Positions 24,475 to 33,571 of a stretch of DNA of 64,000 nucleotides are shown piece after piece. The stretch's first letter is position 1. Every line of letters begins with the position of its first letter. The notes beneath the pieces were generated by a model, which worked only from the letters and a program-made list of their open reading frames with translations, was not told the origin of the DNA and made no database searches. The DNA comes from Sphingobium sp. CAP-1. Its GTDB lineage: Bacteria > Pseudomonadota > Alphaproteobacteria > Sphingomonadales > Sphingomonadaceae. Both the position numbers and the translations under genes were made by a program. The stretch is from NCBI RefSeq assembly GCF_009720145.1, contig NZ_CP046252.1, forward strand, positions 2,870,001 through 2,934,000. The letters run 5' to 3'.

Positions 24475-26259
24475 ATGAGCGAGAACGCCCTTTCCACCAA
24501 TGTCGGCGCGATGGCGCCGGCCCTTCCTTCCGCCGCCGCCTTTGGCAATGGCGCCAAGGGGATCGATGCGCTCAAGGCGCGCGCGTCCGGCTTCCTCAAG
24601 CAGCCGGCCGTCGCCAGGAGCCTGCCGCTGCTGGGCCTGCTCGGCACCGTCGCGATCGCCGGCCTTGCCTGGATGGCGCTGCGCGAACCGCCACAGCGCG
24701 ACCTGTTCCGCGCCCTGCCCGATGCCGACAAGTCGGCGGTGGCGCAGGTGCTGGACCAGAGCGGCATCAAATATGATTTCGACAGCAGCGGCGCGATGAC
24801 CGTGGGCGAAGGCGACTATTTCAAGGCGAAGATGATGCTCGCCGCGCAAGGCCTGCCCAAGAGCGCGCCCGACGGCAACAGCATGATCGACAGCCTGCCG
24901 ATGGGCGCGAGCCGCGCCGTCGAGAATGAGAAATTGCGTTCGGCCCGCGAGACGGACCTGGCCCGCACGATCGAGGCGATCGACAGCGTCGAAGGCGCCA
25001 AGGTGCATCTGGCGGTGGAAGCGCCCAGCGTATTCCTGCGCGACCGCACCAAGCCTTCCGCGTCGGTGATGCTGCGTCTGGCGCAGGGCCGCAGCCTGAC
25101 CGACGCACAGGTGAGCGCCATCGTCCATCTCGTCGCCTCGTCCATCCCGGAACTCAACCCGGACGATATTTCGGTGGTCGACCAGAATGGCCGGTTGCTC
25201 AGCAATAATGACGGCAATGCCGGCGACGACCGCCAGCTCGCCATTCAGGGCAAGATGGAGGACCGCTATCGCCAGTCGGTGATCGCGTTGCTGACCCCGA
25301 TCCTGGGCGACGGTAATTTTTCCGCCGAAGTCCATGCCGAGCTGAACTTTTCCGAGCGTCAGGCCACCCGCGAAACCTATCCGCAGGATGAAGCGCGGCT
25401 GCGCGTCGAGCAGGGGAGCTGGTCGTCCGACGAGCGCGGCCAGAAGGCCGGCGAGGCGACGGGTATCCCCGGTGCGCTCAGCAATCAGGCGCCGGTCAAC
25501 CCGACCGTGACCCAGACCAATCCCAACGGCCAGGCAGTGACGCAGGGCCAGACCGCCGACGGATCGCAGCAGACGCCGGCCACCCCCGGCCTGCCGCCGA
25601 TGAAAACCGAGGAAACCTTCAACCGCAGTTTCGAACTGGGTCGTGAAGTGTCCGTCACCAAGGATGCGATCGGCACCGTCAAGCGCCTGTCGGTCGCGGT
25701 CGCGCTGGACAATGGCGCCGACGGCAAGCCGCGCAGCGCACAGGAAATCGCCGCTCTGGAGGCTCTGGTGAAGGGCGCGGTCGGTTTCGACCAGGCGCGC
25801 GGCGACGTGGTTGCCCTGTCCTCGCGCAGCTTCGTCAAGCCGCAGGAAACCACCCCTCTCTGGTATGAGGCCGACTGGATGTCACCGCTGGTGCGCAATG
25901 CGTCGGCGCTGCTGGTCGCGCTGCTCTTGATCTTCGGCATCGGCCGTCCGCTTCTGAAGCGCCGCGCCGCGCCGGCCGCGCCCGCCGCCCTGGCTGACGG
26001 CACGGCTGTCGCCGCCGGTGAAAATGGCCAGCGCATCGGCCTGGAGATTTCGAGCGAACTGAGCAAGCAGTCGGCCGCCATGTCGCCGGCCGCCGCCGGG
26101 GCGGAAGCCACGATCACGCTCGACATGATTTCCTCCACCTACGATTATGCGCAGCGCGCCGACCTCATTCGCAATTTCGTGAAGCAGGACCCGGACCGCG
26201 CCGCCCTGGTCGTCCGCGACCTGCTGCGCGACGGCAAGAAGGACAAGGATAATGCCTGA
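24475..26259 (+). CDS. fliF: Flagellar MS-ring protein FliF
   Basis: FliF forms the MS ring in the inner membrane. The 594-residue protein has an N-terminal helix (SLPLLGLLGTVAIAGLAWMA), the YscJ/FliF domain (ETDLARTIEAIDSVEGAKVH, then LAVEAPSVFLRDRTKPSASV), a Gln/Asn/Pro-rich periplasmic region, a second helix (ALLVALLLIFGIGRPLLK) and a cytoplasmic tail that binds FliG (YAQRADLIRNFVKQDPDRAA). The stop overlaps fliG by 8 nt. Confidence 0.96.
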   Translation: MSENALSTNVGAMAPALPSAAAFGNGAKGIDALKARASGFLKQPAVARSLPLLGLLGTVAIAGLAWMALREPPQRDLFRALPDADKSAVAQVLDQSGIKYDFDSSGAMTVGEGDYFKAKMMLAAQGLPKSAPDGNSMIDSLPMGASRAVENEKLRSARETDLARTIEAIDSVEGAKVHLAVEAPSVFLRDRTKPSASVMLRLAQGRSLTDAQVSAIVHLVASSIPELNPDDISVVDQNGRLLSNNDGNAGDDRQLAIQGKMEDRYRQSVIALLTPILGDGNFSAEVHAELNFSERQATRETYPQDEARLRVEQGSWSSDERGQKAGEATGIPGALSNQAPVNPTVTQTNPNGQAVTQGQTADGSQQTPATPGLPPMKTEETFNRSFELGREVSVTKDAIGTVKRLSVAVALDNGADGKPRSAQEIAALEALVKGAVGFDQARGDVVALSSRSFVKPQETTPLWYEADWMSPLVRNASALLVALLLIFGIGRPLLKRRAAPAAPAALADGTAVAAGENGQRIGLEISSELSKQSAAMSPAAAGAEATITLDMISSTYDYAQRADLIRNFVKQDPDRAALVVRDLLRDGKKDKDNA

Positions 26260-27268
26260 GATCGTCCCCGGCCGTCCCGAAGCGCTGAAAGGCAGCGCCG
26301 CCGCCGCCGTCCTGCTGATGCTGTTCAACGAGGATGAGGCCGCCCAGATCCTGTCGCGACTGGAGCCGGACGAAGTGCGCCAGCTTGGCTACGCCATGTA
26401 TGACGTGCAGGATGTCGACCCGGAAGAAGTGAATGAGGCGCTCGACCATTTCGTCACCAAGGCGAAGAAGCGCACCACCATCGGTTATGGCGCGACCCGG
26501 CATATCCGCGGCGCGATGACCAAGGCTCTGGGCGAGGAACGCGCGGAAACAATCCTGGCGCGCATCACGCCCCCGACCCGCTCCACCCAGCTCGAAATGC
26601 TGAAATGGATGGACGCCAAGGAGATCGCCGTCCTGATCGAGGCGGAGCATCCGCAGATCATGGCGATCGTGCTGGCCCATCTGGAAGCGCCGGTCGCCGC
26701 CGACGTTCTGCAATTGCTGCCATCCGAATATCAGGAGGAGATCGTCTATCGCATCGCCACGCTCGGCCCGGTGTCGAACGAGGCGCTGGAGGATCTGGAG
26801 CAGTTGCTGCTGCGCGGCCCGGTCAGCAAGCAGGGCGCGGCGTCGCAGCGCGGCGGCACGGTCGAGGCGGCCGCGATCATGAACAATGTCCGCAAGGATA
26901 ATGAGCAGCGGATCATGAAGGCCGTCGCCAAGCGTGACAAGATGATCGCCCAGACGATCGAGGAGGAGATGTTCGTCTTTGATAACCTCATCGACATGGA
27001 TGACAAGAATCTGGGCACGTTGATGCGCACGGTCGACAGCCAGATACTGGTCGTGGCGCTGAAGGGCGCGAACGACATGCTCAAGGCCAAGATCTTTAGC
27101 TGCATGTCGGCCCGCGCCGCGCAGGCGATCGCCGACGAGATTGAGGAGCGCGGCCCGATCCGCCTCGCCGAAGTGATCGATTCGCAGAAACTCATCATCG
27201 CCACCGCGCGCCGCATGGCCGACGCCGGCACCATCATGCTCGGCGGAAAGGGCAACGACTTTGTCTAG
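26252..27268 (+). CDS. fliG: Flagellar motor switch protein FliG
   Basis: FliG couples the MS ring to the stators and to FliM. The 338-residue protein has all three domains. The N-terminal part includes GSAAAAVLLMLFNEDEAAQI. The middle domain has EHPQIMAIVLAHLEAPVAAD. The C-terminal domain includes the torque helix region (KAKIFSCMSARAAQAIADEI). It overlaps fliF by 8 nt and fliH by 8 nt. Confidence 0.96.
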   Translation: MPEIVPGRPEALKGSAAAAVLLMLFNEDEAAQILSRLEPDEVRQLGYAMYDVQDVDPEEVNEALDHFVTKAKKRTTIGYGATRHIRGAMTKALGEERAETILARITPPTRSTQLEMLKWMDAKEIAVLIEAEHPQIMAIVLAHLEAPVAADVLQLLPSEYQEEIVYRIATLGPVSNEALEDLEQLLLRGPVSKQGAASQRGGTVEAAAIMNNVRKDNEQRIMKAVAKRDKMIAQTIEEEMFVFDNLIDMDDKNLGTLMRTVDSQILVVALKGANDMLKAKIFSCMSARAAQAIADEIEERGPIRLAEVIDSQKLIIATARRMADAGTIMLGGKGNDFV

Positions 27269-27899
27269 GATCTGGGGCGCAGAGGCGGTGCAGGATGTCG
27301 CGCCGGTCGCGGTGGCCGGTTTCCGCCCGGCCGATACGAGTGGCTTTCGCAGCCTCTATACCGCCCCGCCGGGGCAACAGACCGCGACGATGCGGGCGGC
27401 GGTCGTTGAGGAGCCGGAAGTCGATCTGCTCGAAGAAGCGAGGATGGAAGCCTTCACCCTGGGCTTTGACGAAGGGTGCCGCGTGACCGCCGAAGCCAAT
27501 GCGGTGCAGGCCGACGCCGGCGCCCGTCTGGCCGAGGCGCTGGAACTGCTCGCCCCCGCGCCAAGCGGGATGCTCTCGACCATGCTCTCCGCCACCGTCG
27601 TCCGTCTGGTCGAACAGATTGTGGGCGAGGTCGAGATTGACATGGAGCGGCTGGTCCAGCGCTGCGACACGGTCGCCGCCTTCATCGAAAGCAATCAGGA
27701 CAGGAGCGCGCTGCATCTGCATCCCGACGATGCCGATCTGCTGAAGGATGAGGCGATCGGTGTGCCGCTGGTCGCCGACCCGACGATGCAGCGCGGCTGC
27801 GTGCGCCTCGAAACCGCCGATGGCTGGGTCGAGGACGGCCCGGACGTGCGCCTCGCCCGGCTGCGCGCGCTGATGGACGACATGGAAGGCCGTTCCTGA
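27261..27899 (+). CDS. fliH: Flagellar export ATPase regulator FliH
   Basis: FliH binds and regulates the FliI ATPase. The 212-residue protein has an acidic N-terminal part, a middle segment (AFTLGFDEGCRVTAEANAVQ) resembling the Gly/Ala repeat zone, and a C-terminal domain (VRLVEQIVGEVEIDMERLVQ, LHLHPDDADLL, VRLETADGWVEDGPDVRLAR) typical of FliH/YscL. The start is a TTG overlapping the fliG stop by 8 nt, with GGAAAGGG upstream. fliI follows after 13 nt. Confidence 0.88.
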   Translation: MSRIWGAEAVQDVAPVAVAGFRPADTSGFRSLYTAPPGQQTATMRAAVVEEPEVDLLEEARMEAFTLGFDEGCRVTAEANAVQADAGARLAEALELLAPAPSGMLSTMLSATVVRLVEQIVGEVEIDMERLVQRCDTVAAFIESNQDRSALHLHPDDADLLKDEAIGVPLVADPTMQRGCVRLETADGWVEDGPDVRLARLRALMDDMEGRS

Positions 27900-27912
27900 T
27901 GGGAGATTGGGC

Positions 27913-29241
27913 ATGATCCGCGCTTCGCTCGTTCAGGCGGAAACGCTGTTCGATCATCTTCAGGTGCAGAACCGCGCGCCGCGCCATGTCGGCCGACTGG
28001 TCAGCCATGATGCGGGAATGCTGGAAGTCACCGGATTCCGCCGGCCGATCGGATCGGGCGCACGGGTTCTGGCGAGCGACGGATCGGTCTGTCGCGCCGA
28101 AGTGGTGGGCTTTCGCGGCGACCGCACCCTGCTGGTGCCATTGGACGCCGACGCGCCGCTGGAAAGCGGCATCCGCGTCGAACCCGACAGTCAGGCCAAT
28201 ATGGTGCAGGTGGGCGACGGGCTGATCGGCCGCGTGGTCGACGCCATGGGCCAGCCGCTCGACCGCAAGGGACCGATCATCGCCGGCGGTAGCTGGCCGC
28301 TCAACGGCGTGAAGGGCAACGTCCTCGACCGGGGGCGCGTTACCGAGCCGTTCGACCTGGGCGTGCGCGCCGTCAACGCGTTGCTGACCGCCGGGCGTGG
28401 CCAGCGCATCGCCATCATCGCCGGGTCGGGCGTCGGCAAATCGGTGCTGATGGGTCAGATGATCGCCGGCGCGGAGGCCGACATCGTCGTCGTCGGCCTG
28501 ATCGGCGAACGCGGTCGCGAGGTCAGCGACTTCCTCGAAACCAAGCTGAAACATGCGATGCACAAGAGCATCGTCGTCGCCGTGCCGGCCGATCATCCGC
28601 CGGTGCTGCGCCTGCGCGCCGCCGCGCGCGCCACCGCAATCGCCGAATATTTCCGGGCGCGGGGCAAGAAGGTGCTGCTGCTGATCGACAGCCTGACGCG
28701 CTGCGCCCATGCCCAGCGCGAGATTGGTCTCGCTCTGGGCGAGCCGCCGGCGATGAAGGGCTATCCGCCCTCGGCCCTCGCGCTCATCCCCCGTCTGGTG
28801 GAGCGTGCCGGCGTCGACGCGCGGACCGGCGGATCGATCACCGCGCTCTATACCGTGCTGGCCGATGGCGACGATACCGACGATCCGATCGTCGACGCCG
28901 CCCGCGCCATCGTGGACGGCCATTTCGTGCTATCGCGCCACCTGTCCGAACAGGCGATCTTCCCGGCGATCGACATCGGCAAGTCGCTGTCGCGCGTGAT
29001 GGCTGACGTGGTGGATGACGACCATCGCGCCGCCGCCGCCGGTTATCGCCGCCTCTGGGCCGCCTATGAGGAAAATCGCGACCTGATCCTGATGGGCGCC
29101 TACCGCCCCGGCAACGACCCCGTCATCGATGAAGCGGTCAGGCGTCGGCAGGAAATTCTCGACTTCATCCGCCAGGATCAGAAAAGCCGTATCGACCTCG
29201 ATACCAGCGCGAACGCGCTCATCGCCGGGTTCGGCGCATGA
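27913..29241 (+). CDS. fliI: Flagellum-specific ATPase FliI
   Basis: FliI is the F1-like hexameric ATPase of flagellar export. The 442-residue protein has Walker A GSGVGKS (171-177), the Walker B region KKVLLLIDSLTRCAHAQREI, and family motifs DLGVRAVNALLTAGRGQR and GERGREVSDF. The ATG at 27913 is chosen because GGGAG lies 7 nt upstream. The TTG at 27907 is too close to it. The stop overlaps fliJ by 4 nt. Confidence 0.96.
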   Translation: MIRASLVQAETLFDHLQVQNRAPRHVGRLVSHDAGMLEVTGFRRPIGSGARVLASDGSVCRAEVVGFRGDRTLLVPLDADAPLESGIRVEPDSQANMVQVGDGLIGRVVDAMGQPLDRKGPIIAGGSWPLNGVKGNVLDRGRVTEPFDLGVRAVNALLTAGRGQRIAIIAGSGVGKSVLMGQMIAGAEADIVVVGLIGERGREVSDFLETKLKHAMHKSIVVAVPADHPPVLRLRAAARATAIAEYFRARGKKVLLLIDSLTRCAHAQREIGLALGEPPAMKGYPPSALALIPRLVERAGVDARTGGSITALYTVLADGDDTDDPIVDAARAIVDGHFVLSRHLSEQAIFPAIDIGKSLSRVMADVVDDDHRAAAAGYRRLWAAYEENRDLILMGAYRPGNDPVIDEAVRRRQEILDFIRQDQKSRIDLDTSANALIAGFGA

Positions 29242-29663
29242 AGGGGCTGGTCGCCCGCCGCCAGCGCGTGCTGCGCGTGCGCCATGTCCAGCACAGCATG
29301 GCCGTGGCCGAAACCGCGCGCGCGCGCGACGAGGCGAATGGCATCGCCTATAATATCGAGCGGCTGAGCAAGGTACGCAGCGAATTGTTCGAGACGGAAG
29401 GGATGGCGACCGGCGCCTCCTTCGCGGCGATGCAGGAACTGGCGACCCGGCTGGAGCAGGCCGGCCGTCAGCTCGACGGCGCGCTCTATGACGCGAAGAA
29501 GAAGGTCGAGGCGCAGGAGGGGCTGACCCTGGCCGCCAATCGCGAGAAGGAAATCGCCACCCGCCTGAAGGACCGCGCCCGCGCGGACATGGAGGAATGG
29601 CGCGAAAACAAGCTGGCGGCGCTGCCGCGCTATCGCCGGATGCAACGGACGGGGGAAGGGTGA
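29238..29663 (+). CDS. fliJ: Flagellar export protein FliJ
   Basis: FliJ is a coiled-coil protein that links FliI to the FlhA gate. The 141-residue protein is almost wholly charged alpha helix with heptad-like patterning and no membrane segment, as expected for FliJ/YscO. Sequence signatures are weak in this family. The call depends on size, helix pattern and position directly after fliI with a 4-nt overlap. Confidence 0.8.
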   Translation: MKGLVARRQRVLRVRHVQHSMAVAETARARDEANGIAYNIERLSKVRSELFETEGMATGASFAAMQELATRLEQAGRQLDGALYDAKKKVEAQEGLTLAANREKEIATRLKDRARADMEEWRENKLAALPRYRRMQRTGEG

Positions 29664-29665
29664 TC

Positions 29666-31195
29666 ATGACCATGCTGACCAGCATCAGGGAAATGCTGTC
29701 ACCCGCCGCCCGCAAGGGCGCGAGCCAGGGCGCGCAGGCGTCCGCCGGGGGAGCGGCGGGCTTTGCGAAAGCGATGCAAGCGGCCAATGCGGAGCCGGCC
29801 GAAGGCGAGGCGTCGTCCGGCGTCGTGCCCGTGGCGAGTGCGGCGGAGCAGGGGGAAGCGGGAACGGGGCAGGGTGTCGCCGCCGCGCTCGCTGCGCGTC
29901 CCGATGCGATCCAGCGGAGCGATGGCGGCAAGGGGCCGTCCGCCGATGCGGAGGGGGATGCTGTCCCCGCGCCGGCGGGTGGCGCGGGGATGGCGACCCA
30001 GGGCAGCGCGGATGGACCTGCCGCTGGCGCAGTCCAGCCGGCAGACAAGCCGGCCGGGACCGTTGCCGCATCCGGCAAAGCTCCGGCGCGCGCCGAAGCG
30101 ACCGATGACGAGCCTGTCGACAAGGAGGACGCGACCGATCGCGACGATGATCGCGTGACTATAACCGCCGATGCATCGCCGCCCGCCGCGATCATCCCGA
30201 CGCCGCCGGCCGGGCAACCGCCCCGGCAGGTGGAGGCGGAAGCGACGAAAAATGCGGCTGCGGGGCGATCGGCGGGTGCCGATGGTCAGGCGGCGGCAGC
30301 GGCCAATCCGCTGGCCGGGGACAGCGGCGCGCAGAATATGGCCGAGGCCGCAACTGCCTTTGCCACCCTGCTGGCCGGCGATCCGGCGCAGGCGGCCAAG
30401 GCGGTCAGGGCAGAGGCGGCGTCGTTGCTGCAACTGGCGCGCGATCATGTCCATGCCGGCGTTGCGTCGGGAACCGACGGCGCGACGCGCGACGATGCGA
30501 GCGCCCCGGCGTCCGACGGGATGGCGACGACTGTCGCGTCGATTGGCGCGCAGCCGCAGGGCATGGCGCCGGTCCTGACCGCTGGCGCCACGCTGCAACC
30601 TGCAATCGCGCAAGGTAACGCCATGCCGACCGTCGACCTGTCCGCCAGCCTGGGCGATCAGGTGGTCGACATGGGTGTGTCGGGCCAGTGGATCGACGGC
30701 CTCGCCCGCGACATTGCCGGTCTGTCGGCCAATGGCGCGCAGGGGCGGTTCCAGATCAACACCGATCAGTTGGGGCAGGTGCAGGTGGACATCCGCCAGG
30801 GTTCGGACGGCGCTGCTGTCAGCCTGACCGTCGCCAGCGCGGCGGCGGAACTGGCGCTGCGACAGGATAGCGACCGGCTCAAGCTGGACGCCAGCCTGTC
30901 CGCGGTGCGGATCAGCGACGTGAAGGTCGAGCGGGCACCGCAGATCGCTGAAGCCGCGCGATCCGATTCCGCCGGCAATCAGGGCAGCTCGCAGCAGTCC
31001 CAGAATAATGGCTGGCAGGGGCAGGGCAATGGACAGGGCATGGGGCATTCTTCTGCCCAGTCGCAGATGCGCGGGCGTGGGCAGGCGCGCGAAAATATCG
31101 TTTCAGACCTTAAAGGAAGCAGCGTCACGGTCGTTCTTAACCATGAACAGACCGGCGAAGCAGGCGTCGACCTGCTGCGCGCGCGCTATGCGTGA
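29666..31195 (+). CDS. fliK: Flagellar hook-length control protein FliK
   Basis: FliK measures hook length and switches export specificity through FlhB. The protein has about 330 residues of low-complexity, Ala/Gly/Asp-rich sequence, as expected of the ruler. The C-terminal Flg_hook domain includes GRFQINTDQLGQVQVDIRQG and ALRQDSDRLKLDASLSAVRI, and a Gln/Gly/Asn-rich tail follows. ATG 29666 has GGGGGAAGGG upstream. An earlier in-frame ATG inside fliJ is not used. About 509 residues. Confidence 0.9.
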   Translation: MTMLTSIREMLSPAARKGASQGAQASAGGAAGFAKAMQAANAEPAEGEASSGVVPVASAAEQGEAGTGQGVAAALAARPDAIQRSDGGKGPSADAEGDAVPAPAGGAGMATQGSADGPAAGAVQPADKPAGTVAASGKAPARAEATDDEPVDKEDATDRDDDRVTITADASPPAAIIPTPPAGQPPRQVEAEATKNAAAGRSAGADGQAAAAANPLAGDSGAQNMAEAATAFATLLAGDPAQAAKAVRAEAASLLQLARDHVHAGVASGTDGATRDDASAPASDGMATTVASIGAQPQGMAPVLTAGATLQPAIAQGNAMPTVDLSASLGDQVVDMGVSGQWIDGLARDIAGLSANGAQGRFQINTDQLGQVQVDIRQGSDGAAVSLTVASAAAELALRQDSDRLKLDASLSAVRISDVKVERAPQIAEAARSDSAGNQGSSQQSQNNGWQGQGNGQGMGHSSAQSQMRGRGQARENIVSDLKGSSVTVVLNHEQTGEAGVDLLRARYA

Positions 31196-31223
31196 CCGCC
31201 GCCTTTCCTAGGGGACAAAAGCA

Positions 31224-31892
31224 ATGAGCGATGAGCCGAAGGCCAAGAAGAAGAAGGGCGGGGGCATGAAGATGATCCTGCTGCTGGTCGTCGGCGTCGT
31301 GCTGGGCGGCGCGGGCGCGGCGGGCGGGCTTTATGCCGCCGGCTTCTTCAGCCCCAAGGCTGAAGGCCCGAAGGAGGACCCGAACAAGCCGGTGCTGGTG
31401 CTGGCGGGCGAGGACGCGCAGGCGGTCGCCACGGCCCATGGCTGGGCCGGTGAAGGTGGCGGCGGTGGCGGTGAGGGTGGCGGTCATGCAGGTGGCGGCG
31501 AGAGCCATGCCGCCGCGGCGGGTCATGTATCCGGCCATGGCGTCGACCTGCCGACCCCGGCCAATCCGGCGGCCTATCAGGCCACCTATTTCCAGCTTCA
31601 GGCGCCTTTCACCTCCAACATGTCGGACACCGATGCCTTCGCCCAGATCACCGTCGCGGTATCGACCTATTATGACTATCGGGTGATCGCCGCGATCAAG
31701 CAGCATGAGATGCCGGTCCGCAGCCAGGTGCTGATGATGCTGGCGCAGCAGCCGCAGGAGGTGCTGGACACGCCGCAGGGCAAGCAGATGCTGCAAAAGA
31801 AGATCCGCGACATCGTCAACGATATATTGAAGCAAAAAACCGGCTATGGCGGCGTCGACAATGTCTATTTCACGAACTTCGTGATCCAGTAG
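31224..31892 (+). CDS. fliL: Flagellar basal body-associated protein FliL with Gly/His-rich linker
   Basis: FliL forms rings around stators. The 222-residue protein has a Lys-rich cytoplasmic start, one transmembrane helix (about 16-41) and a periplasmic stomatin-like domain (DAFAQITVAVSTYYDYRVIA, GKQMLQKKIRDIVNDILKQK, YGGVDNVYFTNFVIQ). Between helix and domain is an unusual Gly/His-rich stretch (residues about 77-106) that may be a flexible or metal-binding linker. It follows fliK by 28 nt. Confidence 0.9.
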   Translation: MSDEPKAKKKKGGGMKMILLLVVGVVLGGAGAAGGLYAAGFFSPKAEGPKEDPNKPVLVLAGEDAQAVATAHGWAGEGGGGGGEGGGHAGGGESHAAAAGHVSGHGVDLPTPANPAAYQATYFQLQAPFTSNMSDTDAFAQITVAVSTYYDYRVIAAIKQHEMPVRSQVLMMLAQQPQEVLDTPQGKQMLQKKIRDIVNDILKQKTGYGGVDNVYFTNFVIQ

Positions 31893-31972
31893 GCACCGCG
31901 GCGCGCCAACGCGCCTTAACCGGAATTTTACCATTTTCGTTATTTATGGTCTTGCCTGAACAGGGTCGGGAT

Positions 31973-32000
31973 GTCCCCTGATCCGATGCGGGCAGGGGAC
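31973..32000 (+). promoter_or_regulatory. Hairpin covering the fliM ribosome-binding site
   Basis: GTCCCCTG (31973-31980) and CAGGGGAC (31993-32000) pair perfectly across a 12-nt loop. The right arm contains AGGGGA, the ribosome site of the fliM ATG at 32005. In RNA the hairpin would hide the site and could limit FliM synthesis. Confidence 0.5.
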
Positions 32001-32004
32001 CAAA

Positions 32005-32889
32005 ATGACCGAGGTACAGTCCTACGCCTTCGGGCGCGGGGAAATGCAGGCACCGATCATGCTGTCCGGGCTGGACCGGCTGGGCGAAAAGCTCAGCCGG
32101 CGCATTCGCGCCCTGATCGAGCCGATCGCCGGCGTGCGCCCGCTCGTCACCGCGCAGGATACACGCGTGCTGGACTTCGGCACCTGGTCGGCGGACGTGC
32201 CGGCCTTTTGCAGCCTGTCCATCTATCGCCTGCTGCCGCTGAAGGGCCAGATGCTGCTGCGCATGGACGCCGGCATGATCTCCACTCTGGTCGACTGTTT
32301 CTATGGCGGCATCGGCAATCGCCCGCTGCCCGAACGCGGTGAATTCACGCCCACCGAGGACCGGCTGATCGCGCGCCTGTCCGATACGATCACCGCCCGT
32401 CTGGTCGAAACCTGGACCGACATATTGCCGCTGGAGCAGAGCCTGCTGCTGCGCGAAAGCGCGGTCGGTTATGCCGCCGCCGCTCAGCCGGGCGACCAGA
32501 TGGTGCTGCAACGGTTCAAGGTGTCGCTGACGCGGGAGCAGGAATGGCCGGTCGACCTGCTGTTCCCGCTTGCCGCCCTGCGCGCGGTCGAGGCGCTGAC
32601 CGGCGCCAACATCCCCGCCGATGAGGAGCATTGCGATCCCGTCTGGCAGGCGCGCATCGCCCGCCGTATGCGCGACATCCGTATGCCCGCCCGCACCGTG
32701 CTGGCCCGGCCCAATCTTTCCCTCGCCGATCTGATGCAACTCAAGGTCGGCGATGTCATCCCCGTCACCATCGGCCGATCGCTGCCGTTGATCGTCGGAA
32801 ACCGCATCGTCGCCCATGGCACGATCGGCGAACAGGACGGCCGCGCCGCCTTCCAGATTGAAAAGCTTGCACAGGAACCCGATCAATGA
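32005..32889 (+). CDS. fliM: Flagellar motor switch protein FliM lacking the CheY-binding N-terminus
   Basis: FliM sits between FliG and FliN in the C-ring. The 294-residue protein has the FliM middle domain (LSGLDRLGEKLSRRIRALIE, MDAGMISTLVDCFYGGIGN with the GGxG motif) and a C-terminal SpoA domain (LARPNLSLADLMQLKVGDVI, SLPLIVGNRIVAHGTIGEQD). The usual N-terminal LSQxEIDALL motif that binds CheY-P is absent. The protein starts almost directly at the core domain, and no upstream start could restore it. The fliN ATG overlaps its stop. Confidence 0.92.
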   Translation: MTEVQSYAFGRGEMQAPIMLSGLDRLGEKLSRRIRALIEPIAGVRPLVTAQDTRVLDFGTWSADVPAFCSLSIYRLLPLKGQMLLRMDAGMISTLVDCFYGGIGNRPLPERGEFTPTEDRLIARLSDTITARLVETWTDILPLEQSLLLRESAVGYAAAAQPGDQMVLQRFKVSLTREQEWPVDLLFPLAALRAVEALTGANIPADEEHCDPVWQARIARRMRDIRMPARTVLARPNLSLADLMQLKVGDVIPVTIGRSLPLIVGNRIVAHGTIGEQDGRAAFQIEKLAQEPDQ

Positions 32890-33221
32890 GCGACATGAGC
32901 GAAGCCCCTCGCCTGGACCGGCAGGAAGACCCGGTCAGCCGGATGACCAATAATCGCCAGTTCAAGCTGCTGGCCGACATTCCGGTGCGCATGTCGGTGG
33001 AGGTCGGATCGACCTCGCTGCGGCTCGCCGAAGTGATGGACCTGGCCGAAGGCAGCATCGTCGAACTGGACCGGCAGGCGGACGATCTGCTCGACATCAT
33101 GGTCAATGGCGCGCTGATCGCCAAGGGCGAGGTGGTGACGGTGAACGGCCGCTATGGCATCCGCATCGTCGACATCGCCGCGACCGAGCATCGTCTGGCC
33201 GGGATCGAACGGCGCGGCTAA
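32886..33221 (+). CDS. fliN: Flagellar motor switch protein FliN
   Basis: FliN is the C-ring SpoA-domain protein that also docks FliH. The 111-residue protein has a short acidic N-terminus and the SpoA domain (LLADIPVRMSVEVGSTSLRL, IVELDRQADDLLDIMVNGAL, IAKGEVVTVNGRYGIRI), with the conserved VNG and GRYGIRI segments. It overlaps fliM by 4 nt. Confidence 0.95.
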   Translation: MSDMSEAPRLDRQEDPVSRMTNNRQFKLLADIPVRMSVEVGSTSLRLAEVMDLAEGSIVELDRQADDLLDIMVNGALIAKGEVVTVNGRYGIRIVDIAATEHRLAGIERRG

Positions 33222-33307
33222 CGCGCTCCATCCGATTTTGCGCTTGCCTTCGGCGATGAAACTGCGGAACGCAGGCGAAAGTTAACCATAATCGCGGGCG
33301 GGCCATC

Positions 33308-33571
33308 ATGTTCTGGTATTTCGTCAAACTGCTGATCCTGCTGCCGCTGGTAGGTGGCATGGCCTTCGCCATGCTGTGGTTGTGGCGCAAATATCAGCCC
33401 GGCATGATGGCGGGGCAGGGGGAGCGCTCGCTCAAGCTGCTCGAAGCGCTGCCGATGGGGCCGTTCGGCAAGCTGGCCGTGGTGGAGTTTGAGGGCAAGA
33501 AGATACTGGTCGCCGTCACCCGCGGCCGGATCGAGAAGATCGCGGAAGGCGACCCCTATCGTGCGCGGTAA
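33308..33571 (+). CDS. fliO: Flagellar biosynthesis protein FliO
   Basis: FliO assists assembly of the FliP export-gate ring. The 87-residue protein has one N-terminal transmembrane helix (FVKLLILLPLVGGMAFAMLW) and a small cytoplasmic domain (LLEALPMGPFGKLAVVEFEG, KKILVAVTRGRIEKIAE), the usual FliO plan. Its stop overlaps the GTG proposed for fliP. Confidence 0.85.
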   Translation: MFWYFVKLLILLPLVGGMAFAMLWLWRKYQPGMMAGQGERSLKLLEALPMGPFGKLAVVEFEGKKILVAVTRGRIEKIAEGDPYRAR

